DNA of 64,000 bases, taken from Macrothele yani. Lineage: Eukaryota > Arthropoda > Arachnida > Araneae > Macrothelidae. The position numbers and the translations under genes were made by a program. How positions within the stretch are numbered: the first letter of the stretch is position 1; every line of letters starts with the position of its first letter. The stretch lies in contig CM076996.1 in assembly GCA_039090855.1 (NCBI GenBank), positions 48,698,469 through 48,762,468 on the forward strand, given 5' to 3'. Positions 53,984-64,000 of the stretch are shown here, piece by piece. Under the pieces are notes generated by a model. The model was not told where the DNA came from, searched no databases, and was given only the letters and a program-made list of their open reading frames with translations.

Positions 53984-55760
53984 TTATCGTGTGTTTTTTT
54001 CAATTGAGAGCATGGCTAGAGCGTTCAGTATGTCCTCACTCATGAAGCTTCTTAAAAATGTCTTAACTCGTTTTAAAGTTGACAAGCATCTCTCGGCCTC
54101 AGCAGTTGCCATTGGAATAGTATAAATAATTAGCAACAATTTGTAGGTCTCCGAGAACGTAGTGTGTAAGTTATTTTCTGTAACAAACTCTAGAAGACTA
54201 ATGGCACCATTCATATTTCTGAAATCTGGTCTTCTGTAAATTACTCCTAGTTCAGTTTTCAGGCGATCCTTCTGTAACATGGGATAAACATCTTGTTTGC
54301 TCAACAAGCTGATTTGGAAACTTTCTCGTACTCCTGAAAATTCTCAGCTTGGAGGAGAGAAACAGCAGAGTAGTGAGTTATAAAAGAAAATCTATCTTTT
54401 ACTTAATTCGTGATAACATCACATATCTCTTTAGCTCCCACAGTTTTATTTATGTTAATATTTTTTTCTTCCTTTTCTTTGATGTTTTCTCTGTTTCTGA
54501 TATCTTCCTGGTCACTGTATTCATTCTTTTTCTTTCTTTTTCCATTGATTGCTGGAAAGTGTTTACATGCTTTCGAATGAGTGTTGCATCAGTTACTGTT
54601 TTCTGAAACTGGTTGTGTAACACACCCACGTGTGGCAAATTATTGTGATAAACTAAGCCAAAACACAAATACCGAGCCTTCCAACTAACCCCGAATAGCC
54701 CCTACTTGATTTATTGCTACAGCTTGTTTCGATGAGGACTAGTTTTTCCATGCATTCAGTTAACTGTTCCCTGAATTAATACACTCTATTGATAATTCGA
54801 CTCTTGAAATTCCTCCTGGTGGCTAAACCATGAGGTAACCTTTTTCTAACAGTTTCATCTAAAATAGCAATAATCTGTAGAGAGTTACTGAAAATGTTAG
54901 TAATGTCACTTAGGTTGGAAAAAATACTCGAACCTGTTGATTCTGACTGGTTGCTAGACCGCAAATCAAATTTAGCTATTGTGCGTAGCAATGCACAATG
55001 TGCATTCTTATAGGTACGTTTAATAATAGCCTGAATACCTGCGTGGTGACCACTCATCACATTTGTACCTCGTAGCTCTGGGATATCAATTTCTCGGCTT
55101 TGTCTACAACTTCTTCCAAACTAGCTTGAATACATCCAGCGATAGATTCTGCATCATTCCAGGGGATTTGTGAATTCCCAGAATCTCTCAACTGGTTGTC
55201 AGTTACCTAAAATGTATCGAAAAACGACAACCAATTGGGAAGCAGATGAAACATCAGTAGTTTCATCTGTTATCACTGCTACAAAACTTGCTTTTGAGAT
55301 TTAATTTTTTATGTGGTTCTAGCAAGCAGTAAACATACAGTCTAATAAATAGTTTTGAATTTCTTTTGATGTTCCTTTAAAAATATTGGCATTAGTGAGA
55401 TGGTCTTTTAGTGATGCATCAAGTTCTGCTGAGAAGTTTAGAAGACATCTGAAAACGCCTGGACTCATCGCGTTCATCATGTCCTCGAAGTGAGAGCTCA
55501 AATGCGCCGCAAAACAGAATACAGTCAATAATTTTGGAAAGAACATATCGATTTTTGGTTACTTGCTCATTGTGTTTTTTAACATTCGAACGAAATGCAC
55601 TGTCAAGCTGTTGGCGAATATCAACCTTTCCCAGCAAACAAAACTCTAATATGGAGTTTAAATGTGATTCGGAGCAGTGATGTTTATTTCTTGAGTTTGA
55701 TGTGATAAATCTGCAACACCGCAACTCACCCAACTTGAATCACCACTTTGTTTTGCAAAC
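53984..55760 (-). pseudogene. hAT transposase (ZMYM1-like type), broken
   Basis: Minus strand, N to C: FITSNSRNKHHCSESH, then KNRYVLSKIIDCILFCGAFE and LSLRGHDERDESR (55419-55733). Next, FSAELDASLKDHLTNANIFK and GTSKEIQNYLLDCMF (55319-55450), then MSGHHAGIQAIIKRTYKNAH (about 55000-55060) from the RNase H-like core. Last is the C-terminal dimerisation block ETYKLLLIIYTIPMATAEAE and RCLSTLKRVKTFLRSFMSED (53984-54160). This is the usual order of the DUF4371/hAT_C proteins related to ZMYM1. The full protein would be about 600 residues; frameshifts and stops break it into at least five pieces. Confidence 0.88.
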
Positions 55761-55831
55761 AGGAAACAGTGAAAACAAAAGAGCCTGTTAGTTAATTCAC
55801 ATTCACAGATATTTCTCATATAAGTCGGTTT

Positions 55832-56032
55832 TTTTTTATTGCAGGTTTAACGACCACCGTGAGCAACTCAATGGGCTATAAGCAGTCGCCCGTCCCTAAT
55901 TTTGGGTCACTGGCTCCAGGGAAGGGAGAGAGCCAGTGCCGTAAGACAAACACAACATCCATGCCTCACAGGGATTCGAACCCGGACCCCTTACGGACGA
56001 ACGATCAGAGGCCACTGCGCCACCGCGGCGGC
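55832..56032 (-). mobile_element. SINE1 copy in hAT, target duplication AAGTCGG(G)TTT
   Basis: Minus strand: head with TGGCGCAGTGG and B box GGTTCGAATCC, then body and A tail. Flanks are AAGTCGGTTT (55822-55831) and AAGTCGGGTTT (56035-56045). Confidence 0.92.
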
Positions 56033-59000
56033 CGAAGTCGGGTTTGAATTCCCTTTTGAAATCTCTAGTTTTACATTTTGTCATCTACATCAGCTTAAGC
56101 CTAGGTGTTGGCATGAGCATTTTAATTTCAATATTTCTTACCAGCGGCAACGTTGAAAAATGTAATTGCTATAGCTCAGAAACACTGATTTTACTAAGTG
56201 TCATCTTAACTGTTTACACATGTTCTTACCCACAATAAAACTAACCTATAAAAACTAATAAACAGATTAATAACTAATAAACAACTACACTAACCACTTG
56301 TTGCCGCAAACAAAAGGAGAATCCGGGCGAATAACAAACTGCCAATCAATCTGCGTGAACTCCCACACACTGAAGACTGTGCGAATTGAAAGCTTATGAG
56401 CGGCGCTTATTCCTCACACACTGCCTCCTCTTCCCACTGGACAAACTGGTTTTCAAGTAGTTTCTTCTATCGCACGTGCGACTCGTGCGATCGACGTAAG
56501 GCCGGCCGATCTGTGCTGCTAACTTTCGAATTTTATACCGTTACAGTCGCGTCTTGCCAGGGTATTTAGAGGAGGGGAAGGTCGTCTCGAAATTGGTAAA
56601 ACCTGGAAATGTCTTTACTGTTTTATTTTTTTCACCTTTTTATATTTAAATTTCTAACTTTCGTTTTCTGTTTTGGGGGTTCACGTGCTCATATGCACCA
56701 ATAGAGGAGCCGCCACTGAACGCAACTGACCAGCACTATAACGTAGTTAACACTTTTGCAGCCGTTATTCAAAGCTCAAATTTAATTGATACCTTCCGCT
56801 ATCTGAATCCCACCCTTCAGCATTTTACATAGCGTTCCTCCGTTCCAACCTCCACGGCTGCAGCACGATTAGATCGCATTTATATCTCACAGTCCCTTCA
56901 ACCTCGTCTTACTGAAGCCACCCACCACCCCACTGCTTCTTCGGATCATCAAATTGTGTCAACTTCGCTTCTTTTTTGAGTTCGACTACAGCATTTTGTA
57001 AACGAAGCTCGTCATTTGACGATTCACTTCTGGAAGACATTGACTTGTGTAATTCGCTAAAAGACATGCTTCAGATAAATTATTGCGTACACACAGAGAC
57101 TCTCCTTCTCCAGACGAATTATTCAAAACATGGAAATTGAAAGTCTCCGAAATATACTCCGTACTCTCGACAATACTACTGAAGAATATCTTATCCGACA
57201 ATCTGAACTTAAGAAATTGTTGGAACCAATTGCAAAACAAGCCATTCACCGCCTCAAACTTCTTGACGTTTGCAACATCGACCAACCACATAGTTATTAT
57301 ATATCCCTAGGAAAACAGCAACGCTCCAGCAAAAACCTCACGCATCTTCAATTACAGAACGGAACTGTTACTTCTGACCCCCAAAAATATGTTCTGAAGT
57401 TCGACATTACTTCCATGAACGATTCAGCAAATTTGTTTCACCTCCGCAAGCAACAACCTTATTTCTCCGCAATCTTCCGGAAGTTCCGCAACATCACCAC
57501 TCTGATCTCACCTCGCCTATTTCCTCTTTAGAAATTAAAAATTCACTGGCGAAACTCAACCTTCAAGCAGCACCGGGGAGTAATGGCCTCACGGTCTCCC
57601 TCTACAAAGCCTTCTTTTCTTCGCTCTTGTCACTACTTCACGCAAGTTTTATTATGCTCTTATCGCTGATGTCATCTCCTATGACTTCACTCGTGCAATT
57701 ACTAAATTACTAACTAAGAAAAATTGCCTCCAAGATCTAAATAACTGGCGTCCCATAAGTCTATTGAATGTGGACTATAAACTGTTGACTAAAACTATCT
57801 CCCATAGATTAAACCCCATCTTGTCTACAATTATCCATCCAGATCAGACATATACAATACCAAGCCGAAGCTTTGTTCAGAATCTAAATATTATTAGAGA
57901 CCTTGTACACATTGCTGACCTTAACCATGAACCGCTTGCAGTGTTAAATATTGACCAGCACCAGGCATTTGATAATGTTGGTCACGATTATTTATTTGAA
58001 GTTTTATTTCATTTCGGTTTTCCGTACAACTTCTGCAGGCTGATTTTGAATCTTTACCGCAATTCTATCATTCATGTACGTGGTAGCAACTTACTCACGG
58101 CAACAATTCCTTTGAGAAAGGAATCAGACAAGGTAGTCCTTTATCGGGACAACGTTTTGCTATTATTTTTCAACCGCTGCTTATTCACCTCAGACAGTTT
58201 TTTGCAGAAAAACCTACCACCATTTCTGCCAGTCTGCGATATCATCAGATTTTCCTAACAGCATACGCAGACGACCTCACGCTATTTGTACGTTCTGATA
58301 CAGATTTCCCGCACGTGCTTTAAATATAAAACACTTATGCCTCCGTTTTAGGAGCAGCATTAAATACTGAGAAAACAGAAGTATTATGGTGTGGAGCATG
58401 GCTACGTCGCACAAATCATCCCTGGGTAGTCCAATGGATCTCTAATATTAAAAAACTCTTAGGTATTTATTTTGGTAAAGACACTGTTACCGATCAAACC
58501 ACCTTTACATCTATGATCAACAAGACAAAACAATCTATTGGTCACTGGTCAATAGTAAAACATTTCACATCCTTCCATGGCAGAGCAAACATTATGAATG
58601 AAGCCATGCTTCCGTCCCTGCAGTATACATGGGCTATCCGCACATTACCAACTCACAGTCTCACAGAAATCCTTAGACTCTCTCTTAACTTCATCTGGAT
58701 TAGAGTCCGCTGGGTAAAGGCAAATGTTCTCCCCCTTCCGGTCAAGTTTGGAGGCATCGACTTATGTGATATCCAAAGTAAATACAATACCCAAAGGATC
58801 ATGGCTTTCATCAATCTTATTCTAAGGCCAACAATTGATTCTCAGATTATCAACGATGTTCTCTCATCCCCGAAGTACCCACATCTCACGTTTCTCGCAT
58901 TTTTGCAAATGGACAGATACCTGCTGATTCCTCTCCGTTTCCCTCCTGTGTATAAAGAAGCCATTTTACTCCTAAAACAGCTTTCCTTGAAAAAACTCTC

Positions 59001-60260
59001 ACCTGGAACAACACTTGAGCTTTCTGCAGAACCACTGTTTTAGTCTTCTTCCCTGCACCCTGCACACCAAGAATACTTCTTCTACCCTACTTGATTAAAA
59101 GCTGGAATTGTCACTGTTTCACAACTGGTAAATCAGGATTTTACTTGGAAAAATGTAAAGGATCTCTCAGTGCATCTTCCCTCAACCACTGAAATGCAGT
59201 TAAATGCAGATGCTATCTGTCAGTCATTTCCATCTTTGGCAACCCCTCAAGGCTTGATTCCCACAGCATCAGCTCCTCTTCTACTTCCGTTCACAATTAC
59301 TTTACAAGAACAATCATATCTTTTGCACTCCGTCACCTCCACAAAGTTATAATAAATCTTTCGCCTTCGCAATGCTTCTCCATGCCCTATTCCCAACGTA
59401 CGACTATCTGAACTTCGTTTTATCTGGAATGCAGCACAATCAACTACTGCTCATCCTAAGGAAATCGACACGCATTGGCTTCACCTACACAACAGGCTTC
59501 CTGTTTCGACTGTACTTCACAGGTTTCAGCTTGCATCATCTCCAAACTGGCGTTACTGCTGCATACCAGGCGATGTGCATCATATCTACTCAACGTGCCA
59601 AGTACTCTCACTGCTGTTTACCTATGTTTGTGCACTTCTTCCCAAGATTTGCACCACCAGCCACACCTACATTGAATATTTTTACCTCGTTTCTCCTGGC
59701 TGTACAACTCTTCACAAGCCAGCTATGTGTGCCTACCTTTTTGTGTTACTCAAGTATGTCATATACTCTTTTCACTTACACGCTGATTCGACCTGCCCAG
59801 CTGCTACAATTCAATCTGCTCAACGGAAACTCTTGATGTTTTTCCGCTCCCGACTTACAGTCCGACTACAAACAGATTACACAGAAGCTTTGGGCAAAAA
59901 CTGTGTGCCTAAATTCCACAAAGACTTGTCTCCTCTTGATCGTTGGTACGAGTTCATCAATCACAGTGTCAAACTGAACACTTAAAATTCATAAAACCTC
60001 CCACATTTTTTTTTCTTTCTCTCACAGTGAACATTTTTGTTTCTTTTTCTTACAGTGAACATTTTTTTTGTTTATTCAGAACCACCATCTGCTTTCCATT
60101 AACAGTCATCGATGTCAAGATTTCAACTGTTCATAGCAAGACTCTTTATTTATGTTTCCTTTTTTTCCCTGCATCTCACCTGTAACATACTCATAATGTA
60201 AATATCATCATTCATCATCTGTATATATTGTATAATTCTCTCGTTGTAGAATAAAGAACA

Positions 60261-61245
60261 TTTGAATTCGTCTGTTAACTTGTACAATCCTTTCCAGTGC
60301 CCGCTGCCATCGAATATCGACCAGTTGTTTCTGCTCAGAGGAAGCCTTCTGACATCTTGTGCTGTTTAGTGAGCAAAAATAACAGAAGCAGGCAGGGGTG
60401 GTGCTTTATTGTGGACATTCACAGTTAACAAATTAAAAAAAAATGTTTTGGTAAAATAGCATTTCCCCTCACATCCTTTTTTGTTTGTTAATTTTCGTTT
60501 AACTGTACGACATTTGCACATGTGCTTCTCTATAAGAGCTTTCTTTGTTTCTAACGGAGAGCGATTTACTAGATTCTAACGAGAGTGATCACGACGTGTC
60601 TTTACGTGGTATAAAAAGAGCAGATAATGAAAAGGTAGGGTATTCATAAATTTCCTATACGAAGGAAAAGACTTCTATTGCTGTGGGTAACACAGGAATG
60701 CGTGTTAAGGAACAGACAAAAGGGGTAAAGCATGAGAACGATCGAGGAATTATTGGCAAATAGAAACAATGAAGTGCCGTTGGCTTGACCAGTATCTTAG
60801 ACACCAGAAGAGCGGGTTGACAACGATAAGTATCGGAACTGAAAGTTATGCTGAGTTCCCAGAAGGCACATAAACATGTACGATAGCATTGACAGGTGCA
60901 TAGTACTTCCGTGCCTCTCAGCTATTTTATTGGAGTATAACATCCATATCGTACATTGGTGCGATTTTCATTCCTTTCGCAAAAGACGTATATAGCGATT
61001 TTTCTCATTTTCATCTGTCTACTAACTACTAGCTTACACAAAAAAACGAAAAAAAGTGCGAATTGCATCTTATATTACACCTTTCACAGAGGCACATCAC
61101 TTAACTTAAGAATTGATAAATATGAAATAGTTGAATATTAAAATAGCTGCGAATATTAAAATAGTTTTAACATATCACGCTTTTCAATATTTTAGTGGCA
61201 AAAAATTTCAAGGTCACTTAATTTTTAAAAAACAAATTAAAAATA
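60261..61245. other. Unannotated sequence
   Basis: No gene or repeat was recognised after the LINE-C 3' end. It is AT-rich with scattered A-runs. Confidence 0.5.
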
Positions 61246-62500
61246 CACTGCTCTCAAAAATAAAAACAAAATAATTTAGGCGATGTTGCTATGTAAGCAT
61301 GAAGTGAAAGAAAATCCACGGGCTGCAAGCCTGTGATTAAACGTCAAGCTCTGAGCGGCACATGTCAACAACAAAAAGAAGATTAAATTCCTAACGCTGA
61401 CTCATTTGCTCATATTACCGAAGCCCAAAGCAAACCACTTGTACGAATCTTGCTCGTTGAGTTGTTCATATTTAGTAGGAAGCTGTAGCTGCATATATGT
61501 TTCAGAGGAACGATGTCTTAGAACGCAATTTTTCAAAAACGACAGCTTGGATAGCAATTGAAAGGCTAGAAGCTGGCCAGACACAGGGATAGTGTCAGAA
61601 GCATAGACCATCGGAGTGTCTCAAAGTGTCATCAGTAGACTGTGGAGGCGTTTTCAGGATACCGAAGCAGTAGAAATAAGACCAGGCTAGAGTCGGCCAT
61701 AATCAACAACAACACAAGACGATCGGTACTTCAGTTTACTCGGTCGTAGAAACCGCAGACGAAATGCAACTGAACTTCCACGCCCGTTTACTGCGGCCAC
61801 AGAATGACGAGTATCCACACAGACTACGCAATCGGCCTCACCAATGAGGACTGCAGTCGGGTGACCGATGATTTACGTGCCCTTCTCTGTATATTAGGGA
61901 AGGTCTCACACAGAGAAGGATATATACTGTCGTGGTGGCAACCGTGAACAGTGGTCGTCTGTTCTTTTCATGTATGAGTTCCGAGTCCTTCTGTAGTCAG
62001 ATACTCATCGCATCCTTTTCTGGCGTGAGCGAGGAACACGGAATAATTCTCTCTTCACGCAGGAAAGAGATTTCTTCCTTCTTTGTGGAATCCTCGTGCA
62101 GGCGGCCATCATCACTGGCTGCCGTAGAGATCTTTACCTCATCCAGAATGGTTGCTGACGACAGCCAGACATGGAAATGACACCGTACGTCCTATAATTG
62201 TTCCCTAGCCGCAGAAGTTGGCGATATGCTCCTCTTCATGGATAATGAAGCACCCTGCATCGAGCTGCGCTGGTAGCAAACATGATTCAGGAAGAGAGCT
62301 CCGAACATATGGACTGGCCCTCACGCTGCCCGGAGAGCAACCCTATTGAGTACCCGTGAAAAGCAGTGGACAGACGTGTTGCATCTCTCCCGTTCTCTGG
62401 TATGGCGCTACAGCAGCTGAATCTTACAATCAGTGAGGAGTAGGGGATAATCCTCCAAGAACTTCTTGATAATCACGTCCTTTCGATGCCTTACTTATGT
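61246..62500 (+). pseudogene. Tc1-like element relic with decayed transposase
   Basis: After TA (61244-61245) the left end reads CACTGCTCTCAAAAATAAAA. From about 61600 the plus strand reads, with stops, VSQSVISRLWRRFQDTEAVE, RPxSTTTQDDRYFSLLGRRN, RNRRRNATEL, then SDTHRILFWRERGTRNN (after the first Asp), MDNEAPCIELRW-like sequence for the DDNAPCH block, and PSRCPESNPIEYP for the third (Glu present). It is followed to SEE, ILQELLDNHVLSM near 62480. The right end was not found; a decayed SINE1 begins at 62516. Confidence 0.75.
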
Positions 62501-62515
62501 ACCAGTGTTTGTTTG

Positions 62516-62650
62516 TATTTGGGGGTTTAACGACCACAGTAATCTACTCTAAGAACTGTAAGCATCCGCCCGTCCCTGATTTGGGGCCACTACTTCCATG
62601 AAAGGAATAGAGCTAGTACCCTAAGACAGGTACACCCCTCCCCCACTTCT
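62516..62650 (-). mobile_element. Decayed SINE1 fragment
   Basis: GGGGGTTTAACGACCACAGT and GCCCGTCCCTGATTTGGGGC match the SINE1 3' body with many changes. The tRNA head is not recognisable. Confidence 0.8.
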
Positions 62651-62905
62651 TCATCCGATACACGAAGAGCATGTAAGTAGTTGTCGATTGAGTAATTTTG
62701 GCATGAAATCAACAACACCAAGGTTCACGTTGCATATTCCTGGATACGCGGCTCTGGGATGCACATAGCAAAACACGCCGGAGTGGTCCTGAGAAGGCAT
62801 CACTCCGCCCTTACAGAGAAGCGGGTACATACTCTTAGTGGCATGCGGTCGGTTTTGATCTAAACCTTCCAAAGTGAGAGGAGAATTCCTGAGTCGTCGT
62901 ACAGC

Positions 62906-63069
62906 TGTGACGTACCTGCCAGCAGGACGCACACGACATAAAGGCACATAGCAATCAGAACAAAATGTCTGCGTAGCTCAGTTGGTAGAGCGACTTGTTC
63001 CGGAATAAGCGGCCTCGGGCTCGAATCCCGGCGTAGACCAAAAATGACGGAGAAATTTACTTCGTTATA
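62906..63069 (+). repeat. 5' LTR of the TRIM
   Basis: A 164-bp repeat: a 61-bp leader (with CCAGCAGGACGCACACGACA), a 72-nt tRNA-like module (62967-63038) and a 31-bp tail ending CTTCGTTATA. It differs from its partner only at 63020 (C versus T, in the B box). Confidence 0.9.
62967..63038 (+). promoter_or_regulatory. tRNA-like module in 5' LTR (Pol III A and B boxes)
   Basis: GTCTGCG pairs with CGTAGAC as a 7-bp acceptor stem (one G-T). The D arm is GCTC/GAGC; the A box is TAGCTCAGTTGG (62974-62985), the B box GGCTCGAATCC (63018-63028), and the T arm TCGGG/CCCGG. At 72 nt with T33 in place, the nominal anticodon is CCG, but the anticodon stem pairs only with a 6-nt loop. It is therefore probably a promoter or structural module, not a decoding tRNA. 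Confidence 0.8.
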
Positions 63070-63070
63070 A

Positions 63071-63082
63071 TGGCGCCCGAAC
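63071..63082 (+). promoter_or_regulatory. Primer-binding site, tRNA-Lys type
   Basis: TGGCGCCCGAAC follows the LTR after one base. From memory it complements the last 12 nt of animal tRNA-Lys (ending GTTCGGGCG plus CCA). The match stops after 12 nt. Confidence 0.82.
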
Positions 63083-63319
63083 TATTCGGATGACCCGGCC
63101 GTTCAAAATCTAGCATTGGTGTGATGTTATTTCCACACCGCGAGACAGGAAAAATCAGAGAATTCCTTCTCCAGCGCTTCGAAAAATACAAATGTGTGAT
63201 GTTGCATTCCACACAACAGATTGACTGGGAGTTCTCAAGTGCACGTTCTACAGTGGATGGCTGCCTGCAACGATTCATGGTCACGGCTGACCCGTGGGCC
63301 ATGCCCCCGGCCCTCTTTC

Positions 63320-63336
63320 GGGGGGGGGGGGGGAGA
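63320..63336 (+). promoter_or_regulatory. Polypurine tract of the TRIM
   Basis: Fourteen G followed by AGA abut the 3' LTR start TGTGACG, the position expected for plus-strand priming. Confidence 0.85.
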
Positions 63337-63500
63337 TGTGACGTACCTGCCAGCAGGACGCACACGACATAAAGGCACATAGCAATCAGAACAAAATGTC
63401 TGCGTAGCTCAGTTGGTAGAGCGACTTGTTCCGGAATAAGCGGCCTCGGGTTCGAATCCCGGCGTAGACCAAAAATGACGGAGAAATTTACTTCGTTATA
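63337..63500 (+). repeat. 3' LTR of the TRIM
   Basis: A 164-bp partner of 62906-63069. Its tRNA-like module spans 63398-63469 and has a perfect B box GGTTCGAATCC (63449-63459). Confidence 0.9.
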
Positions 63501-63559
63501 CAGCCTGTATGAATTGGTGCAAAATATTTTCTATTGGGTTCATGTAGAGCCGAATGCTG

Positions 63560-63770
63560 TTGTTTTTTGGAGGTATAATGACCACCGTGAGCCACTGGAT
63601 GAGCTATAAGCAGCCGTCCTTCATAATTTAGGGCCACTTGTTCTAGGAAAGGGAGAGAGCTAGGGCCGTAAGACAAACGCAACATCGATGCCTCACCGGG
63701 ATTCAAACACGTACCTCCTCGGACAAAAGGTCATAAGCCAGCGGTTAGACCTCTGAGCCACCGGGGCGGC
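63560..63770 (-). mobile_element. SINE1 copy, full length, older
   Basis: Minus strand: head GCCGCCCCGGTGGCTCAG, then the diverged SINE1 body and A tail. Flanks AGAGCCGAATGCTG (63546-63559) and AGAGTGGAATGCAG (63771-63784) match at 11 of 14 positions. Confidence 0.88.
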
Positions 63771-63784
63771 AGAGTGGAATGCAG

Positions 63785-63995
63785 GCCCCTCCATTCATGC
63801 AACTATCGCATCCTGATACACGATCATTTTCGTCCAAGAGGATAAACTCATCTCCACTGCTAGAAGGGCAGGGCTGCACAATTGATAATGAAATGTTGTT
63901 CGGAAACTGCAGAGCTGTCGGGTTGCGCTAGAGAAAAATGAGTACGGCTTCCATACATGATGTTGGCCCAAGACATCACTTAACCACCTGAACCC
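63785..63995 (-). pseudogene. Tc1-like transposase fragment at window edge
   Basis: Minus strand reading gives CLGPTSCMEAVLIFL, RNPTALQFPNNISLSIVQP and GDEFILLDENDRVSGC. This parallels the Tc1 stretch VMVWxGI..GRTPLxxF..., Y..xIL.P, then F..MDDNARPH. The second catalytic Asp seems replaced (DEND for DDNA). One stop is present. It is cut by the SINE1 duplication on one side and runs toward the window end on the other. Confidence 0.5.
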
Positions 63996-64000
63996 GCTCG

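Larger units (their letters stand above)
53636..56718 (-). mobile_element. hAT element inserted in LINE-C
   Basis: Ends CAGAGGCGTCTC and (reverse-complemented) CAGTGGCGGCTC are inverted. The flanks AATGCAAC (53628-53635) and AACGCAAC (56719-56726) are an 8-bp duplication with one change. The transposase is on the minus strand. A SINE1 sits inside at 55832-56032, so the order of events was LINE-C, then hAT, then SINE1. Confidence 0.94.
53133..59985 (+). pseudogene. LINE-C ORF2: endonuclease-reverse transcriptase, split by hAT
   Basis: The endonuclease starts MAFNLHVVSKFKIASFNCRG at 53133 and runs intact to CGEFNCTLDYRIDR (53627). It has LQEMN and the GxFN block, but Glu stands where the usual Asp of GDFN is. 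The hAT interrupts; the frame resumes at 56727. RT: NNWRPISLLNVDYKLLTK, AVLNIDQHQAFDNVGHDYLF (57764-58258) and catalytic AYADDL (58261-58278). A connection domain follows (58513-59043: HFTSFHGRANIMNEAMLPSL). The C-terminus ends at 59985 with APKFHKDLSPLDRWYEFI-like sequence. Frameshifts near 57540, 58110 and 59050 occur. YADD is intact, unlike LINE-B. Confidence 0.88.
51516..60260 (+). mobile_element. LINE-C: Tx1-clade LINE, 5'-truncated, with hAT insertion
   Basis: It starts inside ORF1 (AATCCTCAACCCACAGG, as LINE-B at 44226) and ends after AATAAAGAACATTTGAA near 60260. A 3.1-kb hAT element (53636-56718) splits the endonuclease. It is the best-preserved of the three Tx1 LINEs. Confidence 0.87.
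62906..63500 (+). mobile_element. Miniature LTR retroelement (TRIM) with tRNA-like sequence in each LTR
   Basis: The order is LTR (62906-63069), primer site (63071-63082), internal region with no frame, polypurine tract (63320-63336), LTR (63337-63500). CAGC flanks both sides (62902-62905, 63501-63504). The LTRs are both 164 bp and differ at one base, so the copy is young. At 595 bp with no coding capacity it must be copied by an enzyme from another element. LTR ends TGTGACG and CGTTATA are imperfect inverted repeats; the solo LTR at 19548 suggests an older form closer to TGTAACG...CGTTACA. Being a dimeric SINE is less likely, given the primer site, the purine tract and the 4-bp duplications. 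Confidence 0.88.

Noticed and set aside
62967..63038. Functional tRNA gene
   Set aside because: The anticodon arm does not form a 7-nt loop with a 5-bp stem, the B box has a change, and the segment is part of a repeated 164-bp LTR present three times.
62906..63500. Dimeric or tandem tRNA SINE
   Set aside because: A primer site, a purine tract, a 4-bp target duplication and a solo unit with its own 4-bp duplication fit an LTR element better than a SINE.
1..64000. CRISPR array, operon or bacterial insertion sequence
   Set aside because: No regularly spaced direct repeats with unique spacers and no bacterial-style gene packing exist; all evidence points to an animal genome.

Overview
The window is animal nuclear DNA, probably from an arthropod or another invertebrate with a repeat-rich genome. 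No intact host gene is recognisable. Almost everything that can be named is a transposable element, mostly decayed. The basis is the mix of families: Tx1-clade L1 LINEs, an RTE LINE, Tc1/mariner, pogo and DD41D elements, hAT elements, tRNA-headed SINEs and LTR elements. The perfect 18-nt tRNA-His primer site fits a metazoan tRNA. I cannot name the species.

Layout. 1-10.4 kb: mostly unrecognised sequence, with a hAT relic (1799-2792) and a ~4 kb structure bounded by inverted ~0.5-0.7 kb arms (about 6315-7005 and 9905-10355) that holds a decayed coding fragment; a SINE (SINE1) sits in the left arm. 11.7-20.2 kb: a SINE1 copy split by a full-length minus-strand Tx1 LINE (LINE-A), which itself carries a Tc1-like element and a solo LTR. 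20.6-21 kb: a hAT MITE. 21.5-27.9 kb: a young minus-strand LTR retrotransposon with 2.7 kb LTRs and under 1 kb of internal sequence. 29.4-32.1 kb: an RTE LINE abutting a decayed C2H2 zinc-finger region. 33.9-43.8 kb: a cluster of Tc1-like, DD41D and pogo relics plus an old miniature LTR element. 43.8-60.3 kb: two plus-strand Tx1 LINEs (LINE-B, LINE-C) interrupted by a Tc1 element and by a 3.1 kb hAT element that itself contains a SINE1. 61.2-64 kb: Tc1 relics, SINE1 copies and a miniature LTR element.

The most unusual object is at 62906-63500. It is a 595-bp terminal-repeat retroelement in miniature (TRIM): 164-bp LTRs differing at one base, a tRNA-Lys-type primer-binding site, a 17-nt polypurine tract and a 4-bp target duplication. 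Each LTR contains a 72-nt tRNA-like sequence with Pol III A and B boxes. A solo LTR of the same family, also with a 4-bp duplication, lies at 19548-19710, and an older two-LTR copy is likely at 42842-43237. The arrangement resembles the plant Cassandra TRIMs, whose LTRs carry 5S rRNA sequence, but here the Pol III module is tRNA-like.

A second theme is mutation by template switching. LINE-B at 49476-49518 carries a perfect inverted copy of its own upstream sequence in place of what LINE-C still has, and several other near-perfect snap-back palindromes lie across the window.
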